Shown piece after piece: positions 23,173 to 31,733 of a DNA stretch of 35,000 nucleotides (position 1 is the stretch's first letter; each line of letters begins with the position of its first letter). The stretch comes from Deltaproteobacteria bacterium (lineage in GTDB: Bacteria > BMS3Abin14): the NCBI GenBank assembly GCA_013151915.1, contig JAADHJ010000019.1:1-35000 (forward strand), written 5' to 3'. The position numbers and the translations under genes were made by a program. Under the pieces are notes generated by a model. That model searched no databases and was not told the origin of the DNA. It saw only the letters and a program-made list of their open reading frames with translations.

Positions 23173-23331
23173 GTTGATAGGGTCGTAAAAAATTCATCCA
23201 TGGCTTTTTGCTCAACGGAAAGCGAAAAGTGTCATTTTCACTTTCCTTACAAATCAACAACTTGCGCTGCAAGTCATTGATTTGTGCGCCCATTAATGGG
23301 CGCATTGATGACTTATTGCGAAGTCATCAAT
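23173..23331 (+). repeat. Multi-hairpin dispersed repeat, copy A (159 bp)
   Basis: It starts GTTGATAGGGTCGTAAAAAA and ends in ATTGATGACTT/AAGTCATCAAT (23304-23331). Inside are a GGAAAG/CTTTCC hairpin, a CTTGC/GCAAG hairpin and a perfect GCGCCC-ATTAAT-GGGCGC hairpin (23286-23303). Copy B is 31734-31912 in the same orientation. This copy lies between the ExbB-like and 96-aa genes of one operon and overlaps the end of the latter by 19 bases. Confidence 0.88.
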
Positions 23332-23603
23332 GTTCGAAGCAGGATCTCTTCCTGTATCCGTTGCGGATCGATATATCGAGCCGCCGGTCCCCGGAAGCTC
23401 CTTTCCAGGGGAATGTGGCTGAACCGGATCACGGTTTTTGGAATAATGTAGGTGACCTCGGGGTGTTCGATAATTCCAATGATCCTTGTTTCCTCCATGC
23501 GGATATAGTTGCGGTTTTTTCCATCGTCGCCGGGGGATTTTCGCGGGGATAATAACGATAATATGGCCAACAGGACGAATGTCAGCAGTGATTTCCTCGT
23601 CAT
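23313..23603 (-). CDS. Small secreted protein of unknown function (96 aa) in the Agl/Glt-like operon
   Basis: I do not recognise a family. ATG 23603 overlaps the stop of the TPR gene as ATGA; the frame is open further upstream, but that part lies within the TPR gene. A signal peptide (MTRKSLLTFVLLAILSLLSP) is followed by a short mature part: RNYIRMEETRIIGIIEHPEV, TYIIPKTVIRFSHIPLERSF and DPQRIQEEILLR. The pattern of beta-like hydrophobic stretches and a final amphipathic helix suggests a small periplasmic fold. The last residues (LMTSQ) and the stop codon are encoded by the end of a dispersed repeat, so the original C-terminus may have differed. Position next to motor genes suggests a role in that machine. 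Confidence 0.75.
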   Translation of the reverse strand: MTRKSLLTFVLLAILSLLSPRKSPGDDGKNRNYIRMEETRIIGIIEHPEVTYIIPKTVIRFSHIPLERSFRGPAARYIDPQRIQEEILLRTLMTSQ

Positions 23604-24760
23604 TCCTTCGGTCTCTCCTTCTCCGGCCGTGAGCCGGCCCGGCCGGCCAGGTAATCGATCCACCCCTGCACCCGCTCGGACCCGCCGCCCCTGGAACCGG
23701 AAAACTTCCGGTAATGTGCCAGGGCCTTTTCCGGGGACCCCAGGTACAGTTCGTAAAGGACGCCCAGATTCAGGTGAAGATCCGGATCATCCGTGGCATT
23801 TATCCCGTCCTCGTACACCGATTCGGCGTCCCTGAAACGACCCCTTCGCCTCAATGTGAGCCCCAGGTCCAGATAACCATCTGGTGATTGTGGAGTCAAC
23901 TCTATGAATTTCCGGAAATTCTCCTCAGCAACCGGCAGATTTCCCTTCTGGAGGTTGAGAACCCCCAGAAGAAGAACAGTTTCAGGTCCGCCGGGATCCC
24001 TGTTAAAAAGGCGTTCCAGGTCCTCTTCCGCCAGGTCCGGCCGGCCCTCCTTCAGTTCGATCTTGGCCCGGGTGCCAAAAAGGGTCGGATTATTGTAATC
24101 ATCATGGCCCAGTATATCCAGCGCCTCGGAACTGAGTCCAGCGAGATCCAGGGCCACGGCCAGAGTATTCCTCACCATCTCGCTGGAGTTTGCCCTGTCA
24201 AATACAGGCTGGAGAACGGGAATGGCGTTGTCCGGCCTGCCGTTTTTTACCCTCATATAGGCAAGACGTTCGGCTGCTTGAATATTCCCCGTGGATTTAA
24301 AAACCCGGGCATAATATTTTTCGGCATCGGACATGTTTCCCGTTTTTTCCGCCAGGTCCCCCATGCCGAGAAGAGCGGTCGGGTTACCCGCGTCCAGTTG
24401 GAGCGCGTTTTGGAACGCCCGGCGGGCCATGGCGTCCTTTCCCTCATTCAACGCGGCCAGACCGAGCATCAGCCATGGATATGGATGGCTGGGCAGAACT
24501 TTCGTGAGCGCGATCATTTCGAGCGTCGTAGGGGTAGTTGATGACCGTTCCCGGTGGGAGATGGTCCCCACTATGTCGGCCAGAATTTTTTTCGCCTCTT
24601 CGGAAATATCCACCTCGCCGGCTTTAACCGCACCAGCTGCCACGGGAGGAATTGTTATCCGGACGGGTGGTTGTGAAACCTTGCCGGCGGGGGTCGCGCA
24701 TCCCCAGGTGAAAAGGGAGAGCAGGCCGACAACGGCCACGGAGGTTATCCTTTTTTTCAT
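23600..24760 (-). CDS. TPR-repeat lipoprotein (about 386 aa), GltE-like by architecture
   Basis: The signal MKKRITSVAVVGLLSLFTWGC ends in a Cys with small residues before it, so a lipoprotein is likely, though Trp at -2 is unusual. The mature protein is a TPR solenoid of about eight to ten repeats: PYPWLMLGLAALNEGKDAMA, NPTALLGMGDLAEKTGNMSD, AEKYYARVF, VLLLGVLNLQKGNLPVAEEN and GYLDLGLTLRRRGRFRDAES are typical. It should lie on the periplasmic face of the outer membrane and hold partners together. Its size, lipobox and place beside ExbB/ExbD and GltG-type genes match the TPR lipoprotein (AglT/GltE) of Myxococcus gliding, but homology must be tested. Both junctions are ATGA overlaps. Confidence 0.85.
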   Translation of the reverse strand: MKKRITSVAVVGLLSLFTWGCATPAGKVSQPPVRITIPPVAAGAVKAGEVDISEEAKKILADIVGTISHRERSSTTPTTLEMIALTKVLPSHPYPWLMLGLAALNEGKDAMARRAFQNALQLDAGNPTALLGMGDLAEKTGNMSDAEKYYARVFKSTGNIQAAERLAYMRVKNGRPDNAIPVLQPVFDRANSSEMVRNTLAVALDLAGLSSEALDILGHDDYNNPTLFGTRAKIELKEGRPDLAEEDLERLFNRDPGGPETVLLLGVLNLQKGNLPVAEENFRKFIELTPQSPDGYLDLGLTLRRRGRFRDAESVYEDGINATDDPDLHLNLGVLYELYLGSPEKALAHYRKFSGSRGGGSERVQGWIDYLAGRAGSRPEKERPKE

Positions 24761-27669
24761 GGAGTCGCCTCAGGCTTGTAATCCCTGTTCATAAGCGCCG
24801 CCGAGATGCTCTTTATGCTGGGGATTGCGGGCGCCATGATGGGCGGCGGGTGGGCAAGTGTGAGGGGATAGGATACTTTTTCCTCCCGTTCAAAAGCCCA
24901 TGGGGCAAGGTTGGCCAGCCGCTGGTAGCTTTTTTCGATCCATGGGTTCAGAATCTGAAGCGCTACGGCCCTGTCCACATTGATCCGATAGGCCTTGAGC
25001 GCCTTCTCCTCGAAGGGATATGCCTTTTCCTGGAGGAGAAGTTCATACTCTTCGAGTTCTTGCGGTGTGAGCCCATCCGGCTTTGGTGAATTGAGAATCG
25101 AATCCTTGAACTCCTCCAGAGCCAGGCCGATATAGTAGTTGGAAGCCGTGCTGACCTCGGCAATATTGTACTTTCCAGCCCCAACGAAGTTCCCGATAAC
25201 CTCCTGGAGAAGAATTCTCTTCCCCACCGTGGTCTTCTCAAGAGGCGGCTCTATCCTGAGTTCACGGTACCGTGAATATGATTCTTCAGCTATGTGCAGC
25301 TGGGATCTGGCCGCATCAGGGGCAAGGCGTTCGGAAAGAGGATTTTCTTTTTGGATGCGGATTACTTCAGCGTATTTTCCCAGGGCTTTGGCCCACATCC
25401 CGGCCGACTCCAGGTTTTCGCCCATCAGGAGAAGCTGGCGGGAACGGCGTTCTACCGGTTCGGGCGCCTCCTTGACGGCAAGCGCCCTCAGGGACGCGGC
25501 CCTCGCGAATGCCTGTCCCTCGGCGAAAAGGTCGGCCGATTGAATAAGCGCCGAAATACGATCATCACCGGAAGACCGGCCGGCCAGAGCCAGGCTGTCC
25601 TCAGCGGCCCTGACCGGGGCGCCCAGGGCCCGGAGGATGTGGACCGAAGTTGTCAAAGCCTCAGAGGCCAGGTCAGATTTTCTGTAGGCGGCGGCCAACT
25701 CTTCGAACAGGGATGTGGCTTTCATCTCAAGTCCCATGTTCCTGTAGGTCTGGCCGGCATTGTAAAGGGATATCTGGGCCACGTCGGAATCGGGAAAACG
25801 CCTGTAAATGGATTCGAAACGTTCCGCCGCATCGCTGGGTTTTTTCTGTCGGCTCAGTTCCTCGGCATCTTTGAACAGCGAGTATATGAGGAGTTTCTTC
25901 GCCTCCGTGCGATCTTCGGGGTCATCGCTTTTTCTCCATGCTTCCCGGAACCACGCTGAGGCCTGTTTGAAATCGTTTTCCTTGAAGAAGGTCTTTGCCA
26001 TAAGCAGGCGGGCGCCGGCCGACTCCCGGGAGGACGGGTATTTCCGTATGAGGTGCGAAAGGTGTCTCCTGGTCTCCTGATAGCGGGCGGAATTCAGGGA
26101 GATACGGGCCAGGGTCAGGATCGCTTTCGGTGTCGCGGGATTTTGAGGCGCGGCTTCTTCAAGAATACTGACCGTCTTGCCCAGGATACTCAGGTCGACC
26201 GTTTTTGTCCTGTTGTAAACGTCGGTCTGAAAATTAAAGGATCTGATGGCCGCCGTCTCTGCCCTGCTGATACAGGTCTCCCTCTCCGCCAGGGTGTTCA
26301 GGGTGAGTGCAGCCTCCGGATAAGCGTTCATGTCCGCCAGGGTCAGCCCCTTCAGGTACTGGATGTCGCACGGCTCCCGGCCCGAGGTAATCCGGCCGTA
26401 TTTTTCAAGATCGGCCAGAGCTTTTTCAAGCTCCTTTTCCGTGCCCCCGGCCTGGAACCTTGCGCGGCGGCGCTCAGCCGAGGTTTCCAGGTTCTCAAGG
26501 ATTGCGGCCATAGCTTCTCCACGCGCCGTTTCCCGAGCCCCTGCATACCATGGGGAGTCGGGGCCCAGAATTTCAGGATAAGATTCGGCCAGGTTAAGGG
26601 CCGCGGCCGTATCGCCTTGAATATGGTAGCTTTCGATAAGGTGGGCGAGCACGGCGGGAAGATCCTTTCCACCGGGATATCTCTTGATATAGGTCCTGAA
26701 GGTTCCGATTGCTTCAGGGTAGAGGGAACGTTCCTTGTAAAGGTCGGCAAGTCTGAAAAGGATTGCCGGGGCTCGGGAATCCCTGGGTCTGGATGAGAGT
26801 TTTTTTGCCAGTGCCGGTGTTCCTCCTTTTTCCGCGTAGGCCCTGGCGATTATGCTTATGGACTCATCCACCAGGCTTCCCGCCGACGGTTCCGGCTTCG
26901 CGTCCAGGTCCAAGAGCGAAAAAAAAGTGTCGATGGCCTCTTCGTACCTGTCAAGATTGTAATAACACCACCCGAGCTTATAAATGGCTTTGTCCTTAAA
27001 GGTGTTATTATCGCTTTTTGCCGCAATCCGGTAGTGGACGATGGCCTCTTCCAGATTCTCCTTGTCGAAATAGTATTCGCCCAGTCTCATACTTATTTCG
27101 AGTGCGTATCGGGTATCCGGATAGAGGTCAATAAGCCTGGAATACCATCCGGCGGCCCGGTCGGCGTCCCCCTGCTCCGTATAACAGTACGCCAGGCCGT
27201 AAAGAGCGTCCTCGACGAGGGGATGACGGGGGAAACGGTCAATGAGGGCTTGGTATGCCTCGATGGCCCGGTGAAAATCCGGTTTGGGATCGGCGGCCTC
27301 TCCTTTTTCATCCAGGAACTTCTGGATTCTCACTCTCTCCGTCTCGAACAGAAGCTCGGCGAGCCGGAAAGACGCTTCGGCCATGTAATCGTTGCGGTTT
27401 TCCGGAAAACGCTTGAGGAGTGATTCATAAAGTTCGATACTTCTCAAACGGGCTTCGGACTCCTGCCTGGCCAGAAAAGCCGCCCCCCCATGTTTTCTGC
27501 CGGTGATGAGCCGGTTGATGGATGTTTCCTCCGTTTTTCTGGCCCGGTCTATTTCCATCAAGAGCTTTGCCTCGCGTTCTCTGGGCGTCATGAGGGAATT
27601 GTTCGTGGGGGCTGTAGCGCATCCGGTTATCAGGAGGATTATGACCGTGGCGGCAATGGACTTTCTCAT
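24757..27669 (-). CDS. Large TPR-repeat lipoprotein (970 aa)
   Basis: The N-terminus (MRKSIAATVIILLITGC) has a good lipobox (ITGC, Cys17). The rest is a long TPR array with two denser blocks. The first block, about 60-300, includes YMAEASFRLAELLFETERVR, HPLVEDALYGLAYCYTEQGD, RYALEISMRLGEYYFDKENL and AIYKLGWCYYNLDRYEEAID. The second, about 500-700, includes LNSARYQETRRHLSHLIRKY, RLLMAKTFFKENDFKQASAW and DVAQISLYNAGQTYRNMGLE. It resembles the BamD/YbgF-like outer-membrane TPR style repeated many times. By size it could stand for the large TPR protein (AgmU/GltD) of the Myxococcus machine. ATGA overlaps join it to the genes on both sides. Confidence 0.85.
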   Translation of the reverse strand: MRKSIAATVIILLITGCATAPTNNSLMTPREREAKLLMEIDRARKTEETSINRLITGRKHGGAAFLARQESEARLRSIELYESLLKRFPENRNDYMAEASFRLAELLFETERVRIQKFLDEKGEAADPKPDFHRAIEAYQALIDRFPRHPLVEDALYGLAYCYTEQGDADRAAGWYSRLIDLYPDTRYALEISMRLGEYYFDKENLEEAIVHYRIAAKSDNNTFKDKAIYKLGWCYYNLDRYEEAIDTFFSLLDLDAKPEPSAGSLVDESISIIARAYAEKGGTPALAKKLSSRPRDSRAPAILFRLADLYKERSLYPEAIGTFRTYIKRYPGGKDLPAVLAHLIESYHIQGDTAAALNLAESYPEILGPDSPWYAGARETARGEAMAAILENLETSAERRRARFQAGGTEKELEKALADLEKYGRITSGREPCDIQYLKGLTLADMNAYPEAALTLNTLAERETCISRAETAAIRSFNFQTDVYNRTKTVDLSILGKTVSILEEAAPQNPATPKAILTLARISLNSARYQETRRHLSHLIRKYPSSRESAGARLLMAKTFFKENDFKQASAWFREAWRKSDDPEDRTEAKKLLIYSLFKDAEELSRQKKPSDAAERFESIYRRFPDSDVAQISLYNAGQTYRNMGLEMKATSLFEELAAAYRKSDLASEALTTSVHILRALGAPVRAAEDSLALAGRSSGDDRISALIQSADLFAEGQAFARAASLRALAVKEAPEPVERRSRQLLLMGENLESAGMWAKALGKYAEVIRIQKENPLSERLAPDAARSQLHIAEESYSRYRELRIEPPLEKTTVGKRILLQEVIGNFVGAGKYNIAEVSTASNYYIGLALEEFKDSILNSPKPDGLTPQELEEYELLLQEKAYPFEEKALKAYRINVDRAVALQILNPWIEKSYQRLANLAPWAFEREEKVSYPLTLAHPPPIMAPAIPSIKSISAALMNRDYKPEATP

Positions 27670-29639
27670 CTGGCAGTTTTCCGCATGGCCTGTAATGTTT
27701 TCTCCATCCGATGGATCTCTATATCTGCCGCTGTGAATACGGCCCTGGCATCTGCTTCCCTTAAAGCGGATTTGGAACTTTCCGCGATCTCAAGCAGTCT
27801 TGAATCCCTCAGCGCCGCAGTCCTGGAAAGGAAGGTGGAGATCCTTTCCATGGTTGCCGTCCCCATCTGTTTGATCCGGTGATTCAGGTCGTCCCTGGCC
27901 TGAAGCAGCCGGTCCCGCCGTTCCAGAAGAAGACTGACGGCCTTTTCATTTTTTCTCCGCAGGAGGCTGATGAGACTCATTTCCCTGGAAACCCTGGAAG
28001 AGGATTCCCTCTCGAAATTCATCGCCTCACCCTTGGCGATGAGCCAGACCCTTCCTTCAAGGGCTTGCAGAGAGGAGCGTATCCGGCGCAGGGAGGATCT
28101 GGATGAGACCAGCCCTTCATATGCGTTTTTTCTTATGCGGTTAATCTGTTCTTCCTCCCCGGAAGCGGGAATGGAGCTTTTAATGCTGTCGATGATCCCG
28201 TAAAAGCCCCGGACTTTCCCTGCGTTGGCTGTAACACTTTCAAGACGCTCCTGAGAGGCGCGGATCCTTGTGAGTAATTTTAATGCTTCCTTGGGCGCAA
28301 AATCTTTAAGTGAGTTCCTTTCGAGGGCCTGGATGACATCTTTCCTGAAAGAGGGAAGACGGGTCAGGGCGGACTGCAGCAGGACCCGGGTTTCCTTTGT
28401 CTCCTGGAGCTGCTTTTCGGTAAACCGGATCTCACGCTGGAGGAGTTCAACGGATCCCGCGCTCTTTTCCCGGAGCCTCCCCGCCTCATTCAGGAGCTTT
28501 TCGCCCCCTTCTATCAGGGTTGACATCCATCGTACCTGGGGATCCCGGGAAGCCTGGATCAACCACTGAAGGATAAATCCAGGTGTTTTATTCAGGATTT
28601 CGGGGTCAGGTTGCATGCCCCGCAGGGCGTCACCCAGAAGGACGATGAGATCGGAACCCGGTTTGAAGTCGGAAGCCTGGAGGGACCCCAGCCAAACGCG
28701 GACCTCCGTCAGGTGTTTCGATTCCCTCGTCAGAAGTTGGGCCGCGTTGCTGTAAAGTCCTAATTCCCTGTAACAGAGCGCCAGATCGATCACCCCTTTC
28801 CTGGCGGCTGGGGAGTCGGGATAGTTGTAGATGAGTTCCTGGAGCCTCACCGCGGCCCCGGTCAGATCATCCCTTCGAATAAGCACCCATGACTGGCCAT
28901 GCAGAGCCTCGGGCGCATAGGGGCTGGAGGGTGGAAGGGCAAGGAAGGAGCTTCGGGCGAGTTTGAGATTCCCCGATTCCAGGTAGTCATACCCCCTGAG
29001 AAGGTAGATGAGATCTGTTATGGGGGTTGTCTCGGTGGTTTTGAAAGAGGCCAGGATGGAGGCCGAGTCCTCCCAACGGTTTAACGCTGCATAACTCTGG
29101 GCGATGGCGGCAGTGGCCAGCGCGCTCTGATCCGTACCATCCTTTTTTACCGATTCGAAAAGTGCGATGGCTCTTTTCCCCTTACCTTCCCGCAGGAGAA
29201 GAGAACCGAGGTAAAGCGCCGTTTTATCTGTAATTCTACCGTCAAGATCCGGGGGGACAGGTGGAGGAGGGAGTCCGGGCATTGATCCCATCAGCTGGAT
29301 ATATCGAACAAGGGAAGCGTTCCACAACGGCTCTTCAGGTGACTTTGCGGCAATTGCTCCGGCGTAGGCCTCGGCCGCCCTGGAGAAAAGGCCAAGGGAT
29401 CTCAATGCTTCTCCCCGGTAATAAAGGGCCTTTACGCCTACGGACCTCGTTGTGGAAGTAAGCCTGATTACATCCATGACATCGTTTTTCATGTAACGGC
29501 CGATTACCAGGCGGTCCAGAAGGCCCTGGTCAAGCGGCGCCCATCGTCTGCCGTCAAGGGTAATTCCCGCCCGGACAGGGGCGATCCCGGTGGTTATCAG
29601 AAATAGAAGACTGAACGTCAGTGGGCGCAATCTTTTCAA
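27666..29639 (-). CDS. Secreted TPR/coiled-coil protein (657 aa)
   Basis: A signal peptide (LTFSLLFLITTGIAPVRA, about 7-24) precedes an N-terminal TPR half: GVKALYYRGEALRSLGLFSR, TAAIAQSYAALNRWEDSASI, APEALHGQSWVLIRRDDLTG and KGVIDLALCYRELGLYSNAA. The C-terminal half, from about residue 370, is rich in charged heptads, for example LLQREIRFTEKQLQETKETR, LRRIRSSLQALEGRVW and SLLLERRDRLLQARDDLNHR, and should form long coiled coils. The start is TTG 29639: it follows the previous stop directly, with AAAGGA seven bases upstream, and no ATG fits before the signal peptide. The product is probably a periplasmic scaffold long enough to bridge proteins across the envelope. I know no exact counterpart. 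Confidence 0.83.
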   Translation of the reverse strand: MKRLRPLTFSLLFLITTGIAPVRAGITLDGRRWAPLDQGLLDRLVIGRYMKNDVMDVIRLTSTTRSVGVKALYYRGEALRSLGLFSRAAEAYAGAIAAKSPEEPLWNASLVRYIQLMGSMPGLPPPPVPPDLDGRITDKTALYLGSLLLREGKGKRAIALFESVKKDGTDQSALATAAIAQSYAALNRWEDSASILASFKTTETTPITDLIYLLRGYDYLESGNLKLARSSFLALPPSSPYAPEALHGQSWVLIRRDDLTGAAVRLQELIYNYPDSPAARKGVIDLALCYRELGLYSNAAQLLTRESKHLTEVRVWLGSLQASDFKPGSDLIVLLGDALRGMQPDPEILNKTPGFILQWLIQASRDPQVRWMSTLIEGGEKLLNEAGRLREKSAGSVELLQREIRFTEKQLQETKETRVLLQSALTRLPSFRKDVIQALERNSLKDFAPKEALKLLTRIRASQERLESVTANAGKVRGFYGIIDSIKSSIPASGEEEQINRIRKNAYEGLVSSRSSLRRIRSSLQALEGRVWLIAKGEAMNFERESSSRVSREMSLISLLRRKNEKAVSLLLERRDRLLQARDDLNHRIKQMGTATMERISTFLSRTAALRDSRLLEIAESSKSALREADARAVFTAADIEIHRMEKTLQAMRKTAR

Positions 29640-30221
29640 TCAGTGTTCCTTTGACCAGTATCTGGCGGTCAGGTCGAAGCTCTTCCCCATCTTTTCCCGG
29701 TTTGTCCGAAAGAGGTTGATCTCCATGAAATTGGCCGAGGCCCTGCGCGGCTCAAATTTGAAAACGGCGGATAACGTCTCAACCTTGAGGGAGGGTTTCA
29801 CCTCCGTCTGTATCTGACACCTGACATCCAGATTGTGAGGGCCGGGCTCCATTATGCCGGAGTATATCTCCAGCGATCCCCCCCGGATAAGGAGGAAACG
29901 ATCGGCCTCCGACAACTGCCTGGTGACAAGGGGGTGGTCATCCATGCGGATTTCAAGAGAAAGGGGGATGGCCCGGATCCGGCCGCCGGATGAGAAGAAC
30001 AGTGATACCGAGGTGATTTTGGGATCAACGAGGTCCTCCAGGAGGCTGTTCACCTTCTTCTCGATTGTATTGAGTCTCTGCTCTATCTGGGACAGCTCGG
30101 TTTCGAGGCCGCTGATTGATCCTTTTCCGGTTTCCGCTCCGAAGCTGACGGTAGGAGCGGCAAAAACGATGAGAAAAAAAATCGCGGTCAGGAGAGAAAA
30201 AAATCCCGATATGGTTTTCAT
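29640..30221 (-). CDS. Secreted coiled-coil protein of unknown function (193 aa)
   Basis: A signal peptide (FSLLTAIFFLIVFAAPTVSF) is followed by a short coiled coil (GLETELSQIEQRLNTIEKKV). Then comes a beta-rich domain with TSVSLFFSSGGRIRAIPLSL, LEIRMDDHPLVTRQLSEADR, LEIYSGIMEPGPHNLDVRCQ and FKFEPRRASANFMEINLFR. The pattern, in which a ligand-like value is computed around PGPHNLDV, resembles small beta-sandwich proteins, but I cannot name a family. The coiled coil could form trimers or dimers. ATG 30221 lies behind GGAGG. The gene ends one base before the TTG of the TPR/coiled-coil gene. Confidence 0.75.
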   Translation of the reverse strand: MKTISGFFSLLTAIFFLIVFAAPTVSFGAETGKGSISGLETELSQIEQRLNTIEKKVNSLLEDLVDPKITSVSLFFSSGGRIRAIPLSLEIRMDDHPLVTRQLSEADRFLLIRGGSLEIYSGIMEPGPHNLDVRCQIQTEVKPSLKVETLSAVFKFEPRRASANFMEINLFRTNREKMGKSFDLTARYWSKEH

Positions 30222-30242
30222 GCGTCCTCCCGGTTAACCCTG

Positions 30243-31679
30243 CTATTTTGAAATAAAGTATCCATTTGGAATGGAAACCCGGGTTACAGTCCACCTGGAG
30301 TTGATTCCGGGTGACATGGTGAACGGTCCGAAGATGCGCGTAATGCGCCTGGAAGGTTCAGCCGGGTGAAGAACAACCGTCACCTGGGCCTTGCATGGAA
30401 TGCCTTTCAGCGAATGATGATAGCGGGCCCCGATTGTATAGATCCCTTTCGGGCCGCCCGCGAAGGTAAAGACCTCAGGTCCGAAACCATCCTTGTCGTC
30501 CAGATCAAGTCCGCCCCCGGGTATGGCCTCGCTGTTGTCATATGGGTCCAGGGCGCGATAGTAGGTGTGTTTCCCTTCAGGCCCCCAGACGTGAAGATCA
30601 AGATCAACCCCGGGCTTGTCCCATGTGAGGAAAACGACCATGTCCTTGGGAGCCATGTTGATGGTTTTTACGGAAATGTCAGGGCTTGTGGCGGTCTTGC
30701 CGAAAATGTCCAGCGCCTCGACCCTCAGTTTGTTCTTCTCCCGGATGAGGACGATCGGTTGAGAAAACCGTCCCTGCCCGTCTACCTCAATGCGTCTGGG
30801 AGAGCCGTTAAGGAAGAGGAAGCTCTCCTTGAGGACGGTTTTTGACATGATCTGCCCGCTGACCTGAACCACAGGGGAAATGGTGGTGTTGAACACGTCC
30901 CCATCCCTTGGATGGGCCAATTTTACCTGCGGCGGGGGCGGAATGTAAACGATCTTGACCTGGTCCCTTCCAGACCTTCCGGACCGGTCCCACGCCATGA
31001 TCTCAATGAGGTTGTCACCTTTTTCCAGGACTATCTCGCTTTCCACCCTGGATTTGTTGACGGCGATGAGGCTCGAAATTCCGTTCACGGTCAGAAGAGC
31101 GGTGTTGGAATCACCCTCAACGATGGCATTTACCCGCTGGTAGGCCCGGCTGACGGTTCCTGCCCGTGGTTCCAGAATGAGGACCTTGCCTGGATTGACA
31201 TTCGGTTGGGGAACCGGTTTTATCACTTTTCCCCCGGGGGATGCCAGGCTTATGATCACCCGTCTGTTCAGGTTCTGCGCGTCGAGGTCACCGTGGCTGA
31301 TCAGCGCCCCGCTTTCCCCTGCCGATCTGACGTCGATGCGGTCCTCCGGAAATCCGGAGACGGTCGCCAACTGGTCGGCGACTTCATGGGCATAGTAATA
31401 TCCAATGCTGATATTTTCCTCAGGAGAGCCGAAGGTGTCGGTGTGTCCGGTTACGACGATGATGAGAGAGAGGTCCTTCCTGACGCGGTCCCGCATGCGC
31501 AAAAGGCGGTCCTTGACGTCCGCACCAGCCTGATCGGCAAGCCAGCCGGCAGGAACATCCACGGAGATGTCCTCGCCGGACGTCCCGGGGCCTTTGACCA
31601 CCGGTGACCGGGCCAAGGCGCCTGTTACCATTGACAAGAATACAAGGATACTCAAAAGCGCGAGAGGTGTCCGGTTCAT
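30243..31679 (-). CDS. OmpA-like domain/DUF2135 secreted protein, first gene of the Agl/Glt-like operon
   Basis: The 478-residue protein has a signal peptide (MNRTPLALLSILVFLSMVTG). An OmpA-like domain follows (about 45-147: VVTGHTDTFGSPEENIS through GESGALISHG and QNLNRRVIIS). Two Ig-like segments with the VNGISSLIAVNKSRVE and FLFLNGSPRRIEVDGQGRFS turns come next. A DUF2135/YfaP-type domain ends it (about 341-478: VDLDLHVWGPEGKHTYYR, GGGLDLDDKDGFGPEVF, RYHHSLKG). The usual LSxxRA helix of OmpA domains reads ISIGYYYAHEV here, so peptidoglycan binding is uncertain. It could anchor the machine to the wall or outer membrane. The start is ATG 31679, not the upstream frame start at 31715, because the signal peptide begins there. 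The gene faces the ppx-like operon across a 349-bp gap. Confidence 0.85.
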   Translation of the reverse strand: MNRTPLALLSILVFLSMVTGALARSPVVKGPGTSGEDISVDVPAGWLADQAGADVKDRLLRMRDRVRKDLSLIIVVTGHTDTFGSPEENISIGYYYAHEVADQLATVSGFPEDRIDVRSAGESGALISHGDLDAQNLNRRVIISLASPGGKVIKPVPQPNVNPGKVLILEPRAGTVSRAYQRVNAIVEGDSNTALLTVNGISSLIAVNKSRVESEIVLEKGDNLIEIMAWDRSGRSGRDQVKIVYIPPPPQVKLAHPRDGDVFNTTISPVVQVSGQIMSKTVLKESFLFLNGSPRRIEVDGQGRFSQPIVLIREKNKLRVEALDIFGKTATSPDISVKTINMAPKDMVVFLTWDKPGVDLDLHVWGPEGKHTYYRALDPYDNSEAIPGGGLDLDDKDGFGPEVFTFAGGPKGIYTIGARYHHSLKGIPCKAQVTVVLHPAEPSRRITRIFGPFTMSPGINSRWTVTRVSIPNGYFISK

Positions 31680-31686
31680 CGGAACC

Positions 31687-31715
31687 TTATTAACACGCCG
31701 CCCATAGGGTTTCAA
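31687..31715 (-). promoter_or_regulatory. Possible sigma70-type promoter of the Agl/Glt-like operon
   Basis: On the minus strand, TTGAAA (31715-31710) and TAATAA (31692-31687) are 17 bases apart. The -10 element lies only seven bases before the start codon, so the transcript would begin at or next to ATG 31679, which would be leaderless. The match may be chance. Confidence 0.25.
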
Positions 31716-31733
31716 GGATTCCGGGCGTCAACC

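Noticed and set aside
23173-23331. CRISPR array or IS element at the repeat copy
   Set aside because: There are no regular short repeats with spacers, no cas genes, and no transposase frame; the unit is a single chain of hairpins.
30912-31607. 231-residue plus-strand open frame inside the OmpA/DUF2135 gene
   Set aside because: The opposite strand has clear OmpA-like and DUF2135 sequence and a signal peptide; this frame has neither domain nor good start.
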